This document shows positions 33,701 through 45,291 of a DNA stretch of 64,000 nucleotides, piece after piece (the stretch's first letter is position 1; each line of letters begins with the position of its first letter). Origin of the DNA: Scylla paramamosain (Eukaryota; Arthropoda; Malacostraca; Decapoda; Portunidae); contig NC_087173.1 of the NCBI RefSeq assembly GCF_035594125.1, positions 2,342,486 to 2,406,485 on the forward strand, read 5' to 3'. The notes under the pieces were generated by a model. It had not been told where the DNA came from and did no database searches. It saw only the letters and a program-made list of their open reading frames with translations. The position numbers and the translations under genes are program-made.

Positions 33701-34005
33701 TAAAATGACGACAGGAGTTCATCTCTGTTGGGGAGCAAAGGGCTAAGGGAGTGCCGTGAATGAGTGTGAATATGAGTTGTTTTCCTTGTTTTGATATCCC
33801 CTTTTTGGGGAAGACACCTTTGGTATTTATATGTATATTATTTTATTTAGTCTGCCAGTCCTGTTCAAAAGTGTATTATTTTTTCAGTGTGTTTCTGTCC
33901 ACCAGCTGCTTCCTGGAGATGCCCTGTCAGCTGTTGTGAGAGGAAAAAGGTCAGGAGATAGAGCAGCTGGTGAAGAGGGAAGAGGTGGTGGTGAAGAGAG
34001 AAGAG

Positions 34006-35657
34006 GGGCACTCATGGAGAGTGTGTCTCTTGCCTGCAGCCTGCCAGTATGAGGTGCCAGTTATGCATTTCTGCTCTGTTGCATACATAGGAAGACAATC
34101 AACACCAATGTTTTGTCTTTGGCCATATTATCTGCTACTTTCTGTTGGCACACTAAGTCAAAATGAGTTTTGATTTTCTCATTGATATTGCAAGTGATGA
34201 TGATACTGCATATGCATTTCTGCAGGAACGTCATTGCATAAGACATGCAACTCCAAAGTGTATTTTCTGTGATAGGATCATGACTTGGGTTAAGAGTGGC
34301 AGGGGCAGAGACTTAACATGGAGGTGCCCAGAGCACAAGAGTCGCAAAGTCAGTGCACGCTCTGGATCCTTCTGGCAAAATTCACAGTTGTCTTATTCAA
34401 AACTTCTACAACTAGCTTTCTTTTGGAGCCATAGCATACAGAACAAGACGTGTGAAGAATTCACTGGTTTGCAAAATAAAACCGTGATTCAGTGGTACCA
34501 GTACTTCAGAAATGTTTGTTCTCATTATCTTATACAAAACCCCATTATGATTGGGGGCCCAGGTGTAAATGTTGAGCTTGATGTGCCTCTTATGGCAAAA
34601 AAAAGGTACAACAAAGGCCATCTTGTTCCTGAAAGACGGGTTTTTGGAGGAGTTTGCCCTGATACCCAAGAAGGCTTCCTTGTGTTAGTTCCGGACAGTG
34701 AGGCAACTACGCTGCTTCCCCTCATTCAGGAACATGTTCATCCGGGATCTATAATCCACACAGATGGGAGTGCCTCATATAAAAGTATTTCTATGATGAA
34801 TGTGGAGCCACCTTACGTCCACCACACTGACAACCCTGATGACCCTATTAAAGGTGTCTGCATAAACTATGTAGAAAATTATTTGACAAAGGCCAAGAAT
34901 AAGTTCAAAACTATGTGTGGGATTCGAGGAAATTTTGTAGACAGTTATTTGGATGAATTTCAATGGAGAGAAAGGTTTGGAAATACTGGAATGGATGCAT
35001 TTAACAATCTTCTACTTCACATCAGTCAGTGGTATCCAACTCCATAAGCATCAGTCACACACAATGCCCATCTCATGATATGAAATTGATAATTTTCTTG
35101 TTTTAAGTATGATAAACAGTAGAAGAGAATCTTTTGAGTGTGTGGTATCCAGCATCCTACATGATGTCCATCTGTGATGTAAAAGTGATATTGTATCTTT
35201 CCTTGAGAATTATTAAGAGTGTTGCAGGGAGTGTGGTAGAAAATTTGTGAGACTGTTTGTGTGATATCCAATATCCTAGTAATATTCTCACACGATGCTT
35301 GACTTGGAACTTAGATGAAAATAATTTCATATCTTGTCTTAAGTATGATTTAGAATCCATTGGAAGGTGTGGTAGAGAGTTTCAAAATATGTGTGACTAT
35401 GACAGAATGTGGAAGACAGTGTTACTGTGTGGGAGGGATTGTAGTGGGAATGTCTGAGTGAGGCAGGGTGGTCATGAGAGTAGCAGAATTTGGTCAAAGG
35501 AACTACAAGGAGAATAAAAAAACCTTGTGTTCATTGTTACATGTCATTATCCTCACTCACTGAGAGTGGCAACACTGCAGAAATGCATAATTGGAAGCTT
35601 ATACTTCTGTGGGACCCAGCCAGGTGGGAGGGGAAGGATGCATTTTCCACAAGTGCT
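34006..35657 (+). mobile_element. Merlin-like (IS1595/ISXO2-type) DNA transposon, copy A
   Basis: Contains the intact 294-codon transposase. The proposed left end starts GGGCACTCATGGAGAG and the right end, read in reverse complement, AGCACTTGTGGAAAA. Inner inverted blocks also match: GCCAGTTATGCATTTCTG at 34056 against CAGAAATGCATAATTGG at 35578. Flanks GAGAAGAG (33998-34005) and GAGAATAG (35658-35665) are a plausible 8-bp duplication with one mismatch, which fits the 8-9-bp duplications known for Merlin. The exact ends are uncertain by a base or two. Confidence 0.65.
34163..35047 (+). CDS. ISXO2/IS1595-type (Merlin-like) transposase, copy A, intact
   Basis: 294 residues, single exon, no stops. 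The N-terminal zinc-ribbon-like set is C33-x2-C36 and C55-x2-H58 (CIFC...WRCPEH). The catalytic core has D140 (GVNVELD), D201 (GSIIHTDGSASY) and acidic candidates E238 (INYVENYLTKAKNKFK) and E265 (VDSYLDEFQWRER); the YLDEFQWR motif is typical of the IS1595/ISXO2 family. Merlin is the eukaryotic superfamily of this type (family knowledge). The usual VEIDE motif is VELDV here, so the residue after the first Asp is not Glu. The first ATG was chosen; inverted-repeat motifs lie about 100 bp upstream and 550 bp downstream. An intact frame suggests recent activity or selection. Differs from copy B at nine residues. Confidence 0.9.
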   Translation: MSFDFLIDIASDDDTAYAFLQERHCIRHATPKCIFCDRIMTWVKSGRGRDLTWRCPEHKSRKVSARSGSFWQNSQLSYSKLLQLAFFWSHSIQNKTCEEFTGLQNKTVIQWYQYFRNVCSHYLIQNPIMIGGPGVNVELDVPLMAKKRYNKGHLVPERRVFGGVCPDTQEGFLVLVPDSEATTLLPLIQEHVHPGSIIHTDGSASYKSISMMNVEPPYVHHTDNPDDPIKGVCINYVENYLTKAKNKFKTMCGIRGNFVDSYLDEFQWRERFGNTGMDAFNNLLLHISQWYPTP

Positions 35658-36479
35658 GAGAATAGGAAGAAGACGTGAAGAGAGAAGACAAAAGTGCTGT
35701 AGAAGAGAAGATATTGATAATGGGTCTGCTTGAGGTAATATGTAATAACAAAATTCTCTCTCTCTCTCTCATTATGATAATTGAAATTAGATTTTCCTCA
35801 TGTTTCCTTTAGATTTATTTTTATGAATTGTAATACTGCTGGATCATTCTGTATCATTCTTAAGATACTCTGCCTAAACATTGGTGCTCCAGTGTTGTAT
35901 TCTCCTGTATGTCCTTACTAAGATTGTGAATGTTCGAGTACAAAGGTTTATCTTTTAGAACCAATAGACTGATAACTCATTCAAGTTTTTCTGATATTAG
36001 AGAGCATACAAGAGTATTGAATCATCATACAAAAGAAGAAGTCTTAAAATTGTTGTTTAAGGCTAATGATGAAATGGATCCCAGATTATCCAAATCTGTA
36101 TTAATGAATATAATCCCCAAATGAACTCTCATGACACAAGACTTAATGTTGTCTGAATAATGTGAGAAAATTCTATTTTGTATTCTTTCTTGTTTATGTA
36201 AGGATTGTACAATTTTTTGTTTTTTATTTAGGCATCTTGGATATAACACTGTCTGTGTGTTGCTTCCCATCAACCAATAGGAACCCTACATGGTAAAATA
36301 GCTTTTATTTGTTGGTGTAACAGAACTTGGGTGGCCTTCAGTGTACAGCCATGTCCACACTATCGGGCAGTGCCTGACTGGCATTGGTTGCTGAGTGGGT
36401 TTCTCTTGCTTTTAGGGGAGTGTGAAGGAGAAGGAATTGTGGTATTATTACAGAATCACTACATATTCACTTAAAGTTT

Positions 36480-36820
36480 TGTGACATATCTCATTGGCTA
36501 GAGCTCTTCATGCTGAGCATTTTGAAACCCATATATGTGTTGCAAATTGATAATGATGCTGTCGGCGATTTTTAAAAAAAATATATTGGCTTTTTTAATA
36601 TGTGTTATCCTGAGCAACTAGTCATGACTGGACAGATACCCATTCTACTTTGGTTAGGTTAGGATAGGTTAGGTTAGGTATGGTTTGGTTTGGTTTAGGT
36701 TAGGGACCCCATATATATGTGTTGGAAATTTACAGTAATGCTGCCAGCAATTTTTGAAAATTTATTACATTATTGGGAGTGCTACTGTGAGCGACTGGGC
36801 TAGACTTAGCTGCACAGTGA
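36480..36820. repeat. Diverged ~190-bp tandem duplication with TTAGG-like spacer
   Basis: Blocks CCATATATGTGTTGCAAATT (about 36528) and CCATATATATGTGTTGGAAATT (about 36708) begin two related segments with ATGCTG-C-GCGATTTTT-like interiors. Between them are GGTTAGGTTAGG and GGTTTGG runs (about 36650-36705). Confidence 0.55.
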
Positions 36821-36859
36821 TAATGAGGATACTAATAGTATTTGCAAGGACAAAACTAT

Positions 36860-37022
36860 TTTTCTGGTAAACTTTGATGTGTTTTGACTAATTTGCAATC
36901 ATTCTGTCATAAATTACTCTGCTCCTTATGGTTGGGTGGAGGTAAAAATGAAAACAGTTAATTAGTGACAGGAAGTGATAGCAGATGATCTAAAAACACA
37001 TCAAAACTTATCAGAGAAATTT
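36860..37022. mobile_element. Possible small inverted-repeat element
   Basis: TTCTGGTAAACTTTGATGTG near the left end is partly the inverse of CACATCAAAACTTATCAGAG near the right end, giving imperfect ~25-bp arms. No clear target duplication was found, so this is only a candidate. Confidence 0.4.
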
Positions 37023-37109
37023 GTAGAGAAACTGGAAATTTACCAGAATTGTGTTCATATACACAGAATGTGGTAGAAAAGATGGCTCAGGGCAAGCTGT
37101 TGACAAAGC

Positions 37110-37462
<353 letters not shown>

Positions 37463-37639
37463 GGGTATATAGAAAGTGTAAGAGAATATAATAATGTGGG
37501 GAGAGATTGTGGTGGGAATGTTTGAGTGAGAATAAAATAGATAAATTAAATAAAGGCTAATATGTTGGATCATGACTAGGTTTGGATCTATTTTTCACCT
37601 CTCTGCTGTTTCTTGAGATAAAAAAAAAGTATGGAATCC

Positions 37640-38085
37640 TACCGCATGATGAACTACTGGCCAAACCACCTCTTGATCCATCAGTAGGAACATGAACACC
37701 ATCAGGTTCACTGTCGTATCTGCAACATGTCATCACTGGGCCCCACCCCACACAATAACCTTTACGTCTTGCAGACATAATGACACTGTTGGGTAGAGGT
37801 TCTCAAACTTTATTGTTTAGGGGTACACTAATGATATATCTTAGGCCTTGACAGTGCACTAACTCTACAGCCATGTGTAGTGTATATCTATCCATGAAAA
37901 TTATGTGGCATATTTAGGGGAATAGTCATGGTGTACTTCTGTGCTGTGAGGCACAGTTTGAGAATCACTGCTGTAGGGACACAGACCAGGCATTCAGAAA
38001 AAAACTTTCATTGGTAATCTAGGGGAATCAACTTAGGAAATACAGGAGCAGAAGCACACGTGTCCTCACTCTCCCAGTTATGTGT
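37640..38085 (-). repeat. Inverted paralogue of the 31870-32420 segment
   Basis: Read on the minus strand, this matches 31870-32420: GAGGACACGTGTG, TTTCCTAAGTT, CCTGGTCTGT and the protein-like VPTDGSRGGLASSSSCG. It lacks the foldback element but carries its own hAT-like insertion (37794-37970). Confidence 0.8.
37794..37970. mobile_element. hAT-like MITE, 177 bp
   Basis: Left end TAGAGGTTCTCAAACT; right end in reverse complement CAGTGATTCTCAAACT, the CAG...TTCTCAA type common in hAT non-autonomous elements. Flanks CTGTTGGG (37786-37793) and CTGTAGGG (37971-37978) form an 8-bp duplication with one mismatch. The paralogous segment near 32270-32285 lacks the insertion. Confidence 0.82.
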
Positions 38086-38129
38086 TCTCTTTCGTTCTGG
38101 TTCTGTTGGTGGGTTGCTAAAAGGAGTGA

Positions 38130-39190
38130 AAAGATTTTGAGAACAGTAGAGCATCTGTAAGGGTAGGAAACAGCATAAGTAAATGGTTCCCAGTCAAGAT
38201 GGAGTTATGTCAGGGATGTGTAATGTCACCATGGCTGTTTAACATTATATGGATGGTGTGATGAGGGAAGTTAATGCTTGAATGTTTTATGAAGGATTGG
38301 GCCTGGTAACGGTAGAGGTAAATAATGGAGTGTGAATCAGTTACTGTTTGTGAATGATATAGCATTGATGGCAGATACAGAAAAGTTAAGTAGGCTGGTA
38401 GAGGAGTTTGGATGTAGGTGTAGGAGAAGGAAACTGAAACTTAAATATTAATGTAGGAAAGAGTAAGGTAATAAGGTGCACCAGGGAGGCAGGTGATAGG
38501 ATGAATGTAAGACTGAATGGTGAGGAGCTACAAGAAGTAGACTGTTTCAAATATCTTGGATCTGCAGTAGTGGTGGATGGAGGACCAGAGACAGAGATTA
38601 GAGCTATGGTGAAAGAAACAGAAAAAGTGTTGGGAGGTATGAATAGACTATTTGAGAGGAGTACACTTTGAATGAATGTAAAGAGAATATTGTATGAAGG
38701 TATAGTAGTGCTCACTGTACTGTAGGGTGCTGAGACTTGGAGTATGGGAGTAGTAAATAAGAAGAGACTGAATGGGATGGAGATGAGATGTCTAAGTGGA
38801 GTAACTTGGAAAGAGTCAGAAATGAAGTGAGAAGGAGAATAAGTGTTGTGAAATATTAGGCAGGACAGGTAAAAGAGTGTGTGCCGAGATGGCTTGAACA
38901 TGTTGAGAGAAAAGTGTGAACTTATGAGGTAAGCCACATATGGGATGGATAGATAGGGGAGAAGACTGACACTGGAGCATAATAGAGTGATTGTGCATGG
39001 CAGAGATGAATGGAGAGCAGTTGTGAGTGTGTGAGGAATGACATGGCCCTGCGACCCCTGAGGAAGGTGCCACACATCAGTGGTCCCACACAGGTGTGGG
39101 ACAGTCAGGTGGTAGAGGAGAGTACTTGCCATGAAGGAGTCTTGTTCCAAACTAAAACTGTCAAAGCTGTGGGACTAATCCCACTAATAT
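38130..39190 (+). pseudogene. Decayed non-LTR reverse transcriptase (copy B)
   Basis: Begins further upstream than copy A: VGNSISKWFPVKMELCQGC and VMSPWLFN around 38160-38250. Then come MNVRLNGEELQEVDCFKYLG (about 38500-38560), VDGGPETEIRAMVKETEKVL, GGMNRLFERSTL and a later LEYGSSK-like piece. Frames are broken at several points. A 254-codon open frame on the opposite strand (38386-39150) is only its antisense shadow. Confidence 0.75.
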
Positions 39191-39316
39191 GAGGACAGAA
39201 GTTCTATATCTTCTTTGTTGGGGAATAGGGGCTAAGGAAGTGCTGTGAATGTGAGAATTGTTTTCCTTGTCTTGATTATCCTCTTTTTTGGGGGAGACAC
39301 CTTTGGTATATGTATG

Positions 39317-39319
<3 letters not shown>

Positions 39320-39408
<89 letters not shown>
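39320..39408. repeat. (TA)n microsatellite
   Basis: Pure TA run between the reverse-transcriptase remnant and the Merlin-like element of copy B. At the same place copy A has only a short TATGTATATTAT stretch. Confidence 0.95.
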
Positions 39409-39411
<3 letters not shown>

Positions 39412-39554
39412 TATTTTATTTAGTCTGCCAGTCCTGTTCAAAAGCATATTATTATTTCAGTGTGTTTCTGTCCACCAGTTGCCACTCAGAGATGCCCTGT
39501 CAGCTGTTGTGAGAGGAAAAGGAGGAGGTAGAGCAGCTGGTGAAGAGGGAAGAG

Positions 39555-41197
39555 GGGCACTCATGGAGAGTGTGGCTCTTGTCTGCAGCCTGCCAATATG
39601 AGGTGCCAGTTATGCATTTCTGCTCTATTGCATACATAGGAGGACAATCAATGCCAGTTTTTGTCTTTGGCCACATTATCTGCTACTTTGTTGGCACACT
39701 AAGTCAATATGAGTTTTGATTTTATCATTGATATTGCAAGTGATGATGATACTGCATATGCATTTCTGCAGGAACGTCATTGCATAAGACATGCAACTCC
39801 AAAGTGTGTTTTCTGTGATAGGGTCATGACTTGGGTTAAGAGTGGCAGGGGCAGAGACTTAACATGGAGGTGCCCAGAGCACAAGAGTCGCAAAGTCAGT
39901 CCACGCTCTGGATCCTTCTGGCAAAATTCACAGTTGTCTTATTCAAAACTTCTACAACTAGCTTTCTTTTGGAGCCATAGCATACAGAACAAGACATGTG
40001 AAGAATTCACTGGTTTACGAAATAAAGCTGTGATTCAGTGGTACCAGTACTTCAGAAATGTTTGTTCTCATTATCTTATACAAAACCCCATTATGATTGG
40101 GGGCCCAGGTGTAAATGTTGAGCTTGATGTGCCTCTTATGGCAAAAAAAAGGTACAACAAAGGCCATCTTGTTCCTGAAAGACGGGTTTTTGGAGGAGTT
40201 TGCCCTGATACCCAAGAAGGCTTCCTTGTGTTAGTTCCGGACAGTGAGGCAACTACGCTGCTTCCCCTCATTCAGGAACATGTTCATCCAGGATCTATAA
40301 TCCACACTGATGGGAGTGCCTCATATAAAAGTATTTCTAAGATGAATGTGGAGCCACCTTACGTCCACCACACTGACAACCCTGATGACCCTATTAAAGA
40401 TGTCTGCATAAACTATGTAGAAAATTATTTGACAAAGGCCAAGAATAAGTTCAAAACAATGTGTGGGATCCAAGGAAATTTTGTAGACAGTTATTTGGAT
40501 GAATTTCAATGGAGAGAAAGATTTGGAAATACTGGAATGGATGCATTTAACAATCTTCTACTTCACATCAGTCAGTGGTATCCAACTCCATAAGCATCAG
40601 TCACACACAATGCCCATCTCATGATATGAAATTGATAATTTTCTTGTTTTAAGTATGATAAACAGTGGAAGAGAATCTTTTGAGTGTGTGGTATCCAGCA
40701 TCTTATATGATGTCCATTTGTGATGTAAAAGTGATTTTGTATCTTTCCTCGAGAATTATTAAGAGTGTTGCAGGGAGTGTGGTAGAAAATTTGTGAGACT
40801 GTGTGATATCCAATATCCTAGTACTATTCTCACACACGATGCTTGACTTGCGACTTAGATGAAAATAATTTCATATCTTGTCTTAAGTATGATTTAGAAT
40901 GCATTGGAAGGTGTCATATAGTTTCAAAATGTATGTGTGACTACGACAGAATGTGGAAGATGGTCTGACAGTGTGGGTGAGACTTTGGTGGGAATGTCTG
41001 AGTGAGGCAGGGTGGTCACTAGAGTAGCAGAGTTTGGTCAAAGAAACTACAAGAAAAAAAATCCTTGTGTTCATTGTTGCATGGTAATATCCTCACTCAC
41101 CCAGAGTGGCAACACTGCAGAAATGCATAATTGGAAGCTTATATTTCTGTGGGACCCAGCCAGACGGGAGGGTAAGGACGCATTTTCCACAAGTGCT
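39555..41197 (+). mobile_element. Merlin-like DNA transposon, copy B
   Basis: Same proposed ends as copy A (GGGCACTCATGGAGAG and, inverted, AGCACTTGTGGAAAA), with the intact transposase between them. Because flanking DNA is duplicated too, this copy arose by segmental duplication rather than by a separate insertion (inference). Confidence 0.65.
39709..40593 (+). CDS. ISXO2/IS1595-type (Merlin-like) transposase, copy B, intact
   Basis: 294 residues, single exon and uninterrupted. It differs from copy A by L6I, I34V, I39V, A65P, Q104R, T107A, M211K, G231D and R255Q (about 97% identity). All zinc-ribbon residues (C33, C36, C55, H58) and acidic residues (D140, D201, E238, E265) are kept, and no change alters a motif residue. 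Expected role is DNA transposition by DDE chemistry in the nucleus; domestication cannot be excluded. Start and context are as for copy A. Confidence 0.9.
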   Translation: MSFDFIIDIASDDDTAYAFLQERHCIRHATPKCVFCDRVMTWVKSGRGRDLTWRCPEHKSRKVSPRSGSFWQNSQLSYSKLLQLAFFWSHSIQNKTCEEFTGLRNKAVIQWYQYFRNVCSHYLIQNPIMIGGPGVNVELDVPLMAKKRYNKGHLVPERRVFGGVCPDTQEGFLVLVPDSEATTLLPLIQEHVHPGSIIHTDGSASYKSISKMNVEPPYVHHTDNPDDPIKDVCINYVENYLTKAKNKFKTMCGIQGNFVDSYLDEFQWRERFGNTGMDAFNNLLLHISQWYPTP

Positions 41198-41292
41198 GAG
41201 AATAGGAAGAAGACGTGAAGAAAGAAGACAAAAGTGCTGTAGAAGAGAAGATATTGATAATGATCTGCTTTAGGTAATATGTAACAACAAAA

Positions 41293-41397
<105 letters not shown>

Positions 41398-42456
41398 GAT
41401 TATTGAAGTTAAATTTTCTTCATGTTTCTTTTAGATTTGTTTTAATGAATTGTAATACTGTTGGATCATTCTTAAGATACTCTGCCTAAACATTGGTGCT
41501 CGAATGTTGTATATTTTTTTGTATGTCCTTACTTCTTGGGGAGGTATATTTGTCTCATCTCAAATCCTAAGATTGTCAGTGTTCAAGCACAAAGGTTCAT
41601 CTTTTACAACCAGTAGACTGATAACTCCCCAAAGTTTTTCTGATATTAGAGTACATACAAGAGCATTGAATCATCATACAAAAGAAGAAAACTTAAGTTG
41701 TTGTTTAAGGCCAATAATGAAGCTGAATAGCCAAATCTGTATTAATGAATATAGGTCCCAAATGAACTTGTATGACACTTTTACAAGACTTAATGTTGTC
41801 TGAATAATGTGAGGAAATTCTATTTTGTATTTTTCTTTTTTAGTTGGTTGTATAATTTTTTTTTGTTTAGGCACAGTGTCTCTTGGATATAACAGTCTGT
41901 GTCTGGCTTCCCATCAACCAATAGGAACCCTGGTAAAATAGATTTTGTTGGTGTAACAGAGCTTGGGTGGCCTTCAGTGTACAGCCATGTCCACACTATT
42001 GGACAGTGCCTGACTGGCACTGGTTGCTGAGTGGGTTTCTTTCACTTCTGAAGCAGTATTACCAGATGAGATAAAGGTGCAAACCCTTCACTTTTGGACA
42101 GAGCCAGTCAGGCTCTGCCCTTAACGGGCAATGTCTGTCTGTAGTATCTATTGCAACTGCTTGAGAGTTGGTTTGGTCAGGTAGTTAAGGTTGTTCAGTA
42201 GAAAGAAAGTGGGCTGCGAGGTGTGAAGGCTGTCTCACCATGCCCAGCACCATGGAGAAGAAAAATAGCCTTGTGTGGGATAATTCTTGCAGTTTGTGTG
42301 AAAAAGCAAAAACAAGTCAGAGCCCAGAGGAATGTGGTGTAAAGAATGGTTGCATTGAAGAGGAGAGTTGGGAGAGTCATGCGACTCGACTATGTGAACT
42401 CCATGATGAACGTGAACATGACTTCATAGATTCAAGGAAACCTTAAGTGTTTTACA

Positions 42457-42919
42457 CAGTAAAATCCCTCTTATCTGGCATCAACGAGACCGCCGACATG
42501 CTGGATACTTGAATATTGCCGGATACTTGAACGGAAGTGAAATTATGTCCACAATCACCACCCTACACTCATGCATCTTACCATAACAAAGATCAGCTGA
42601 TCTTAATCAGCACCTGATCTGATCAGCTGCTTAAGTGTAAGCACAACACGCTTCCTCTTTTCTACAACTTTAGGCATGATGAAGGCGTCAGGCGATAAAC
42701 AGTGCACATGCGGGACTGAGTCACTGAGTAAACACAGTGCAGTGGACTGCGGGTGGCGCGAACCAGTGCGCTCTGGTGGCGAGGAGACAAAGTATGCCTC
42801 GTGTGGGAATTTTTAATCGATTTTAATTGATTTTTTATTGATTTTAAGGCTCGGGGAAAAATGTGCCGGATACTTGAAGCTGCTGGATACTTGAATGCCG
42901 GATGAGAGGGATTTTACTG
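42457..42919. mobile_element. pogo/Tigger-like MITE, 463 bp
   Basis: Left end CAGTAAAATCCCTCTTATCT; right end in reverse complement CAGTAAAATCCCTCTCATCC, about 25 bp with few mismatches. TA follows the right end, while the left flank reads CA (probably a mutated TA). Internal units GCCGGATACTTGAA recur several times. The CAGTA-AATC-C-CT-AT-CGG pattern is typical of pogo/Tigger termini (family knowledge). No transposase is present. Confidence 0.78.
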
Positions 42920-43059
42920 TACCACCTACCAGCCGAGACAGTTTCTGGTGTTTCACTCAAGCACATCACTGGCAGCTGCACATTCATATTTGCCTGTCAT
43001 TTCCTTGCTTCTGGTGTCATCTCGATGCCTGCCACTCACCCTTCCCAGCTTGTGTATTA

Positions 43060-43348
43060 AGCCGCGTCCACACTTGTTGCACTTCCATGTATCGTATCAT
43101 CGTTGCGTAGCAGTGTGGATGGGAAAGTGTTGCACCGTTGTGTATCAAAATATGATACAAAGATACATAATGGGCTCGATCCACCATTTGTCGGTCTTTG
43201 ATGTCATATTAAAGGAATGATACGCAACGCATCTACCCTCGTGTGGATGGGAAGCGTGGCATTGTTCCCTTGCATGCTCAGTCTTGTTGTAGTGGATGAC
43301 CACGAGTATAGTTGTAGCTGATCGTGTGTGACTGCCCGTGATTGTGTC

Positions 43349-43443
<95 letters not shown>

Positions 43444-43732
43444 TCAGTGTGAATAACTATCTAGGTACTAAAAAAAAATGGAGTAAAGTAAGGAGGATGT
43501 CATACGTCTGATAGAATCTTAAAAAAAATATACGTGGCTGCAGCCAACTGCACATTTGCACTCATGGCTACAGTCAGGAAGAAACTGGATGATACTGTTG
43601 CACCATGGAACGATGATACAGCACGCGGATACACAACAAGTGGGTACAATACCCTGTTGCACCGTATCGTATCACTAGGTGATATGCAACGATGATATGA
43701 TATGTGGAAATGAAACAAGTGTGGACGCGGCT
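43060..43732. mobile_element. PIF/Harbinger-like non-autonomous element, 673 bp
   Basis: Both ends match in inverted orientation for about 50 bp, starting AGCCGCGTCCACACTTGTT. Each is flanked by TTA (43057-43059 and 43733-43735), the 3-bp duplication typical of PIF/Harbinger. Subterminal GATACGAT/ATCGTATC and AACGATGATA motifs are repeated in both orientations. A (TA)n tract fills 43351-43437. No coding capacity. Confidence 0.8.
43351..43437. repeat. (TA)n microsatellite
   Basis: Pure TA run inside the Harbinger-like element. Confidence 0.95.
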
Positions 43733-43739
43733 TTAGAAT

Positions 43740-45100
43740 GGGATATGGTAACAGTGTTTGCACAATAGTGTGGACACAGCTTAAGGCTAGCAGGCCAGTT
43801 GCTTCCTTCTTCTCTTCTAGAGGTGATCTTTTTATTTTTAAGAATTTTTTATTCCATTTTTAGGGTGTTGCTGGCCTGAGGATGGGATTCCTGTAATTCC
43901 TGAAACATAACAAAGAATAAAGGAATGTTGCCATAAGAATCCACATTTTTGTGTGTGAGGGGTTCATAATTAGTACTTGGTAGCAGTTCTTGTGTGTGCA
44001 GATTATAATGTATTTGGCTCTTTCAGATACATTTCTTGTATGTTTACTTGTGATGTGGTCTTCCTACCTATTCCTTGTTTCTGTAGTGTGGCAAAGACTA
44101 TCCTGGCCAGCTCCCAGAGTGAGGTGAGGAGGATGGTGGTGGAAAGCATTGGCTGACCAGTGGGGGCTACTTAGTGAGTTCGAGATCCCCTAACCAGAAT
44201 GTCAACATCATCACCAAAGTTGTGGTACATCAATGGAGACAGGTGGTGAGGAGTGTTTGTAGGTTGTTTTATATAGTTTTACATCATCCCAACATGCAAT
44301 TGTCATGACCACCTTTTGAGCATTACTATTATAGTAATGTTGAAAATTTTATCAAAATACTGGATCATGTGTCACTTTCACAGGGGATTGGAATCTGGCA
44401 GGATGCTCAAAGATAAATTGGATTTCAGCATGGTACGAAGTGCTTGAAACCATTTTTACTGCATATTACCATATTCTTTACAATAATATTACAGATAATT
44501 GTCTACCTGCATCTTGATGGCCTAAATCTCAAGTTGTCGGTGTGATGTGATGCAGTGGTCTCATGGCTGAAGGAGGAACATGGAGGAAGATGCATATTCT
44601 TGTAGATGAGGAAGGTATGTATATATGCTTTTTATTACTGATTATTTGCCCACCACCCTTTTATGGATATCTGCCCAATATTTAGGTATGTCCCATTTTT
44701 TTCTTGGTAGTGTTCATTGATCATCATTGTAGTTTATTGTGCTAAGCAGGCTGGCAGACTTGGGTTTGGAACCTCATCCCTTGACATGGTGCTGGTATCA
44801 GGCACCAACATGAGTGTAATCATTGAGGGGAACTTCTCCCTTACACAGTTGCCTCTTAGCTGTTGAAAGTGGAAGGTTGAATTTTTTTAATTAATTTTTT
44901 TCCACCTCTTTTGCTCTCTGCTGCCTCTTTATGGGCAAGGATAAGATATTGTCTCCTAACACTATTGAGAGTCCATTAATTTCTAGCTTACAACTGGAGC
45001 CTAAGTACTTAGACTTGTGTACCACAATTGGTCTGTGGTGCAATCAGCCTGTCTCCTATTTTGCCTTAGGCCTCTCCACACTAAGTTTTAAATTAACTTC
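43740..45100. other. Spacer without recognised gene
   Basis: GTGTGGACACAGCTTAA at about 43770 resembles an inverted Harbinger-like end, but its partner was not found. A GGTTTGGAACC stretch near 44764, after CAGGCTGGCAGACTT, is a weak Pol III B-box-like match. Nothing else was recognised. Confidence 0.35.
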
Positions 45101-45204
45101 TCTGAATCATGCCTATTTTGTGCAATACTTACTAGGTTTTGTGATCATTGGCTCTGAATCATGCCTATTTTGTGCAATACTTACTAGGTTTTGTGATCAT
45201 TGGA
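45101..45204. repeat. 52-bp tandem duplication
   Basis: Two near-identical copies, 45101-45152 and 45153-45204, each containing ATGCCTATTTTGTGCAATAC. Confidence 0.92.
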
Positions 45205-45291
45205 CAAAAAAAATATGTAACATCAGAGTTGAAGATTAATAAATAATAATCAAAATAATGCACATTGGAGATGAAATTGAGAATATTCATA

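Larger units (their letters stand above)
32740..36420 (+). repeat. Segmental duplication, copy A (~3.7 kb)
   Basis: Matches copy B at 38200-42050 in direct orientation over nearly its whole length: a decayed reverse transcriptase, then the Merlin-like element, then a common tail ending TGGTTGCTGAGTGGGTTTCT. The transposase part is the most conserved; the flanks carry more substitutions, small indels and different microsatellite lengths (for example 9 CT units here against about 49 in copy B). Confidence 0.9.

Noticed and set aside
38386..39150. 254-codon minus-strand open frame
   Set aside because: It is the antisense of the decayed reverse transcriptase on the plus strand; a similar shadow appears opposite copy A.
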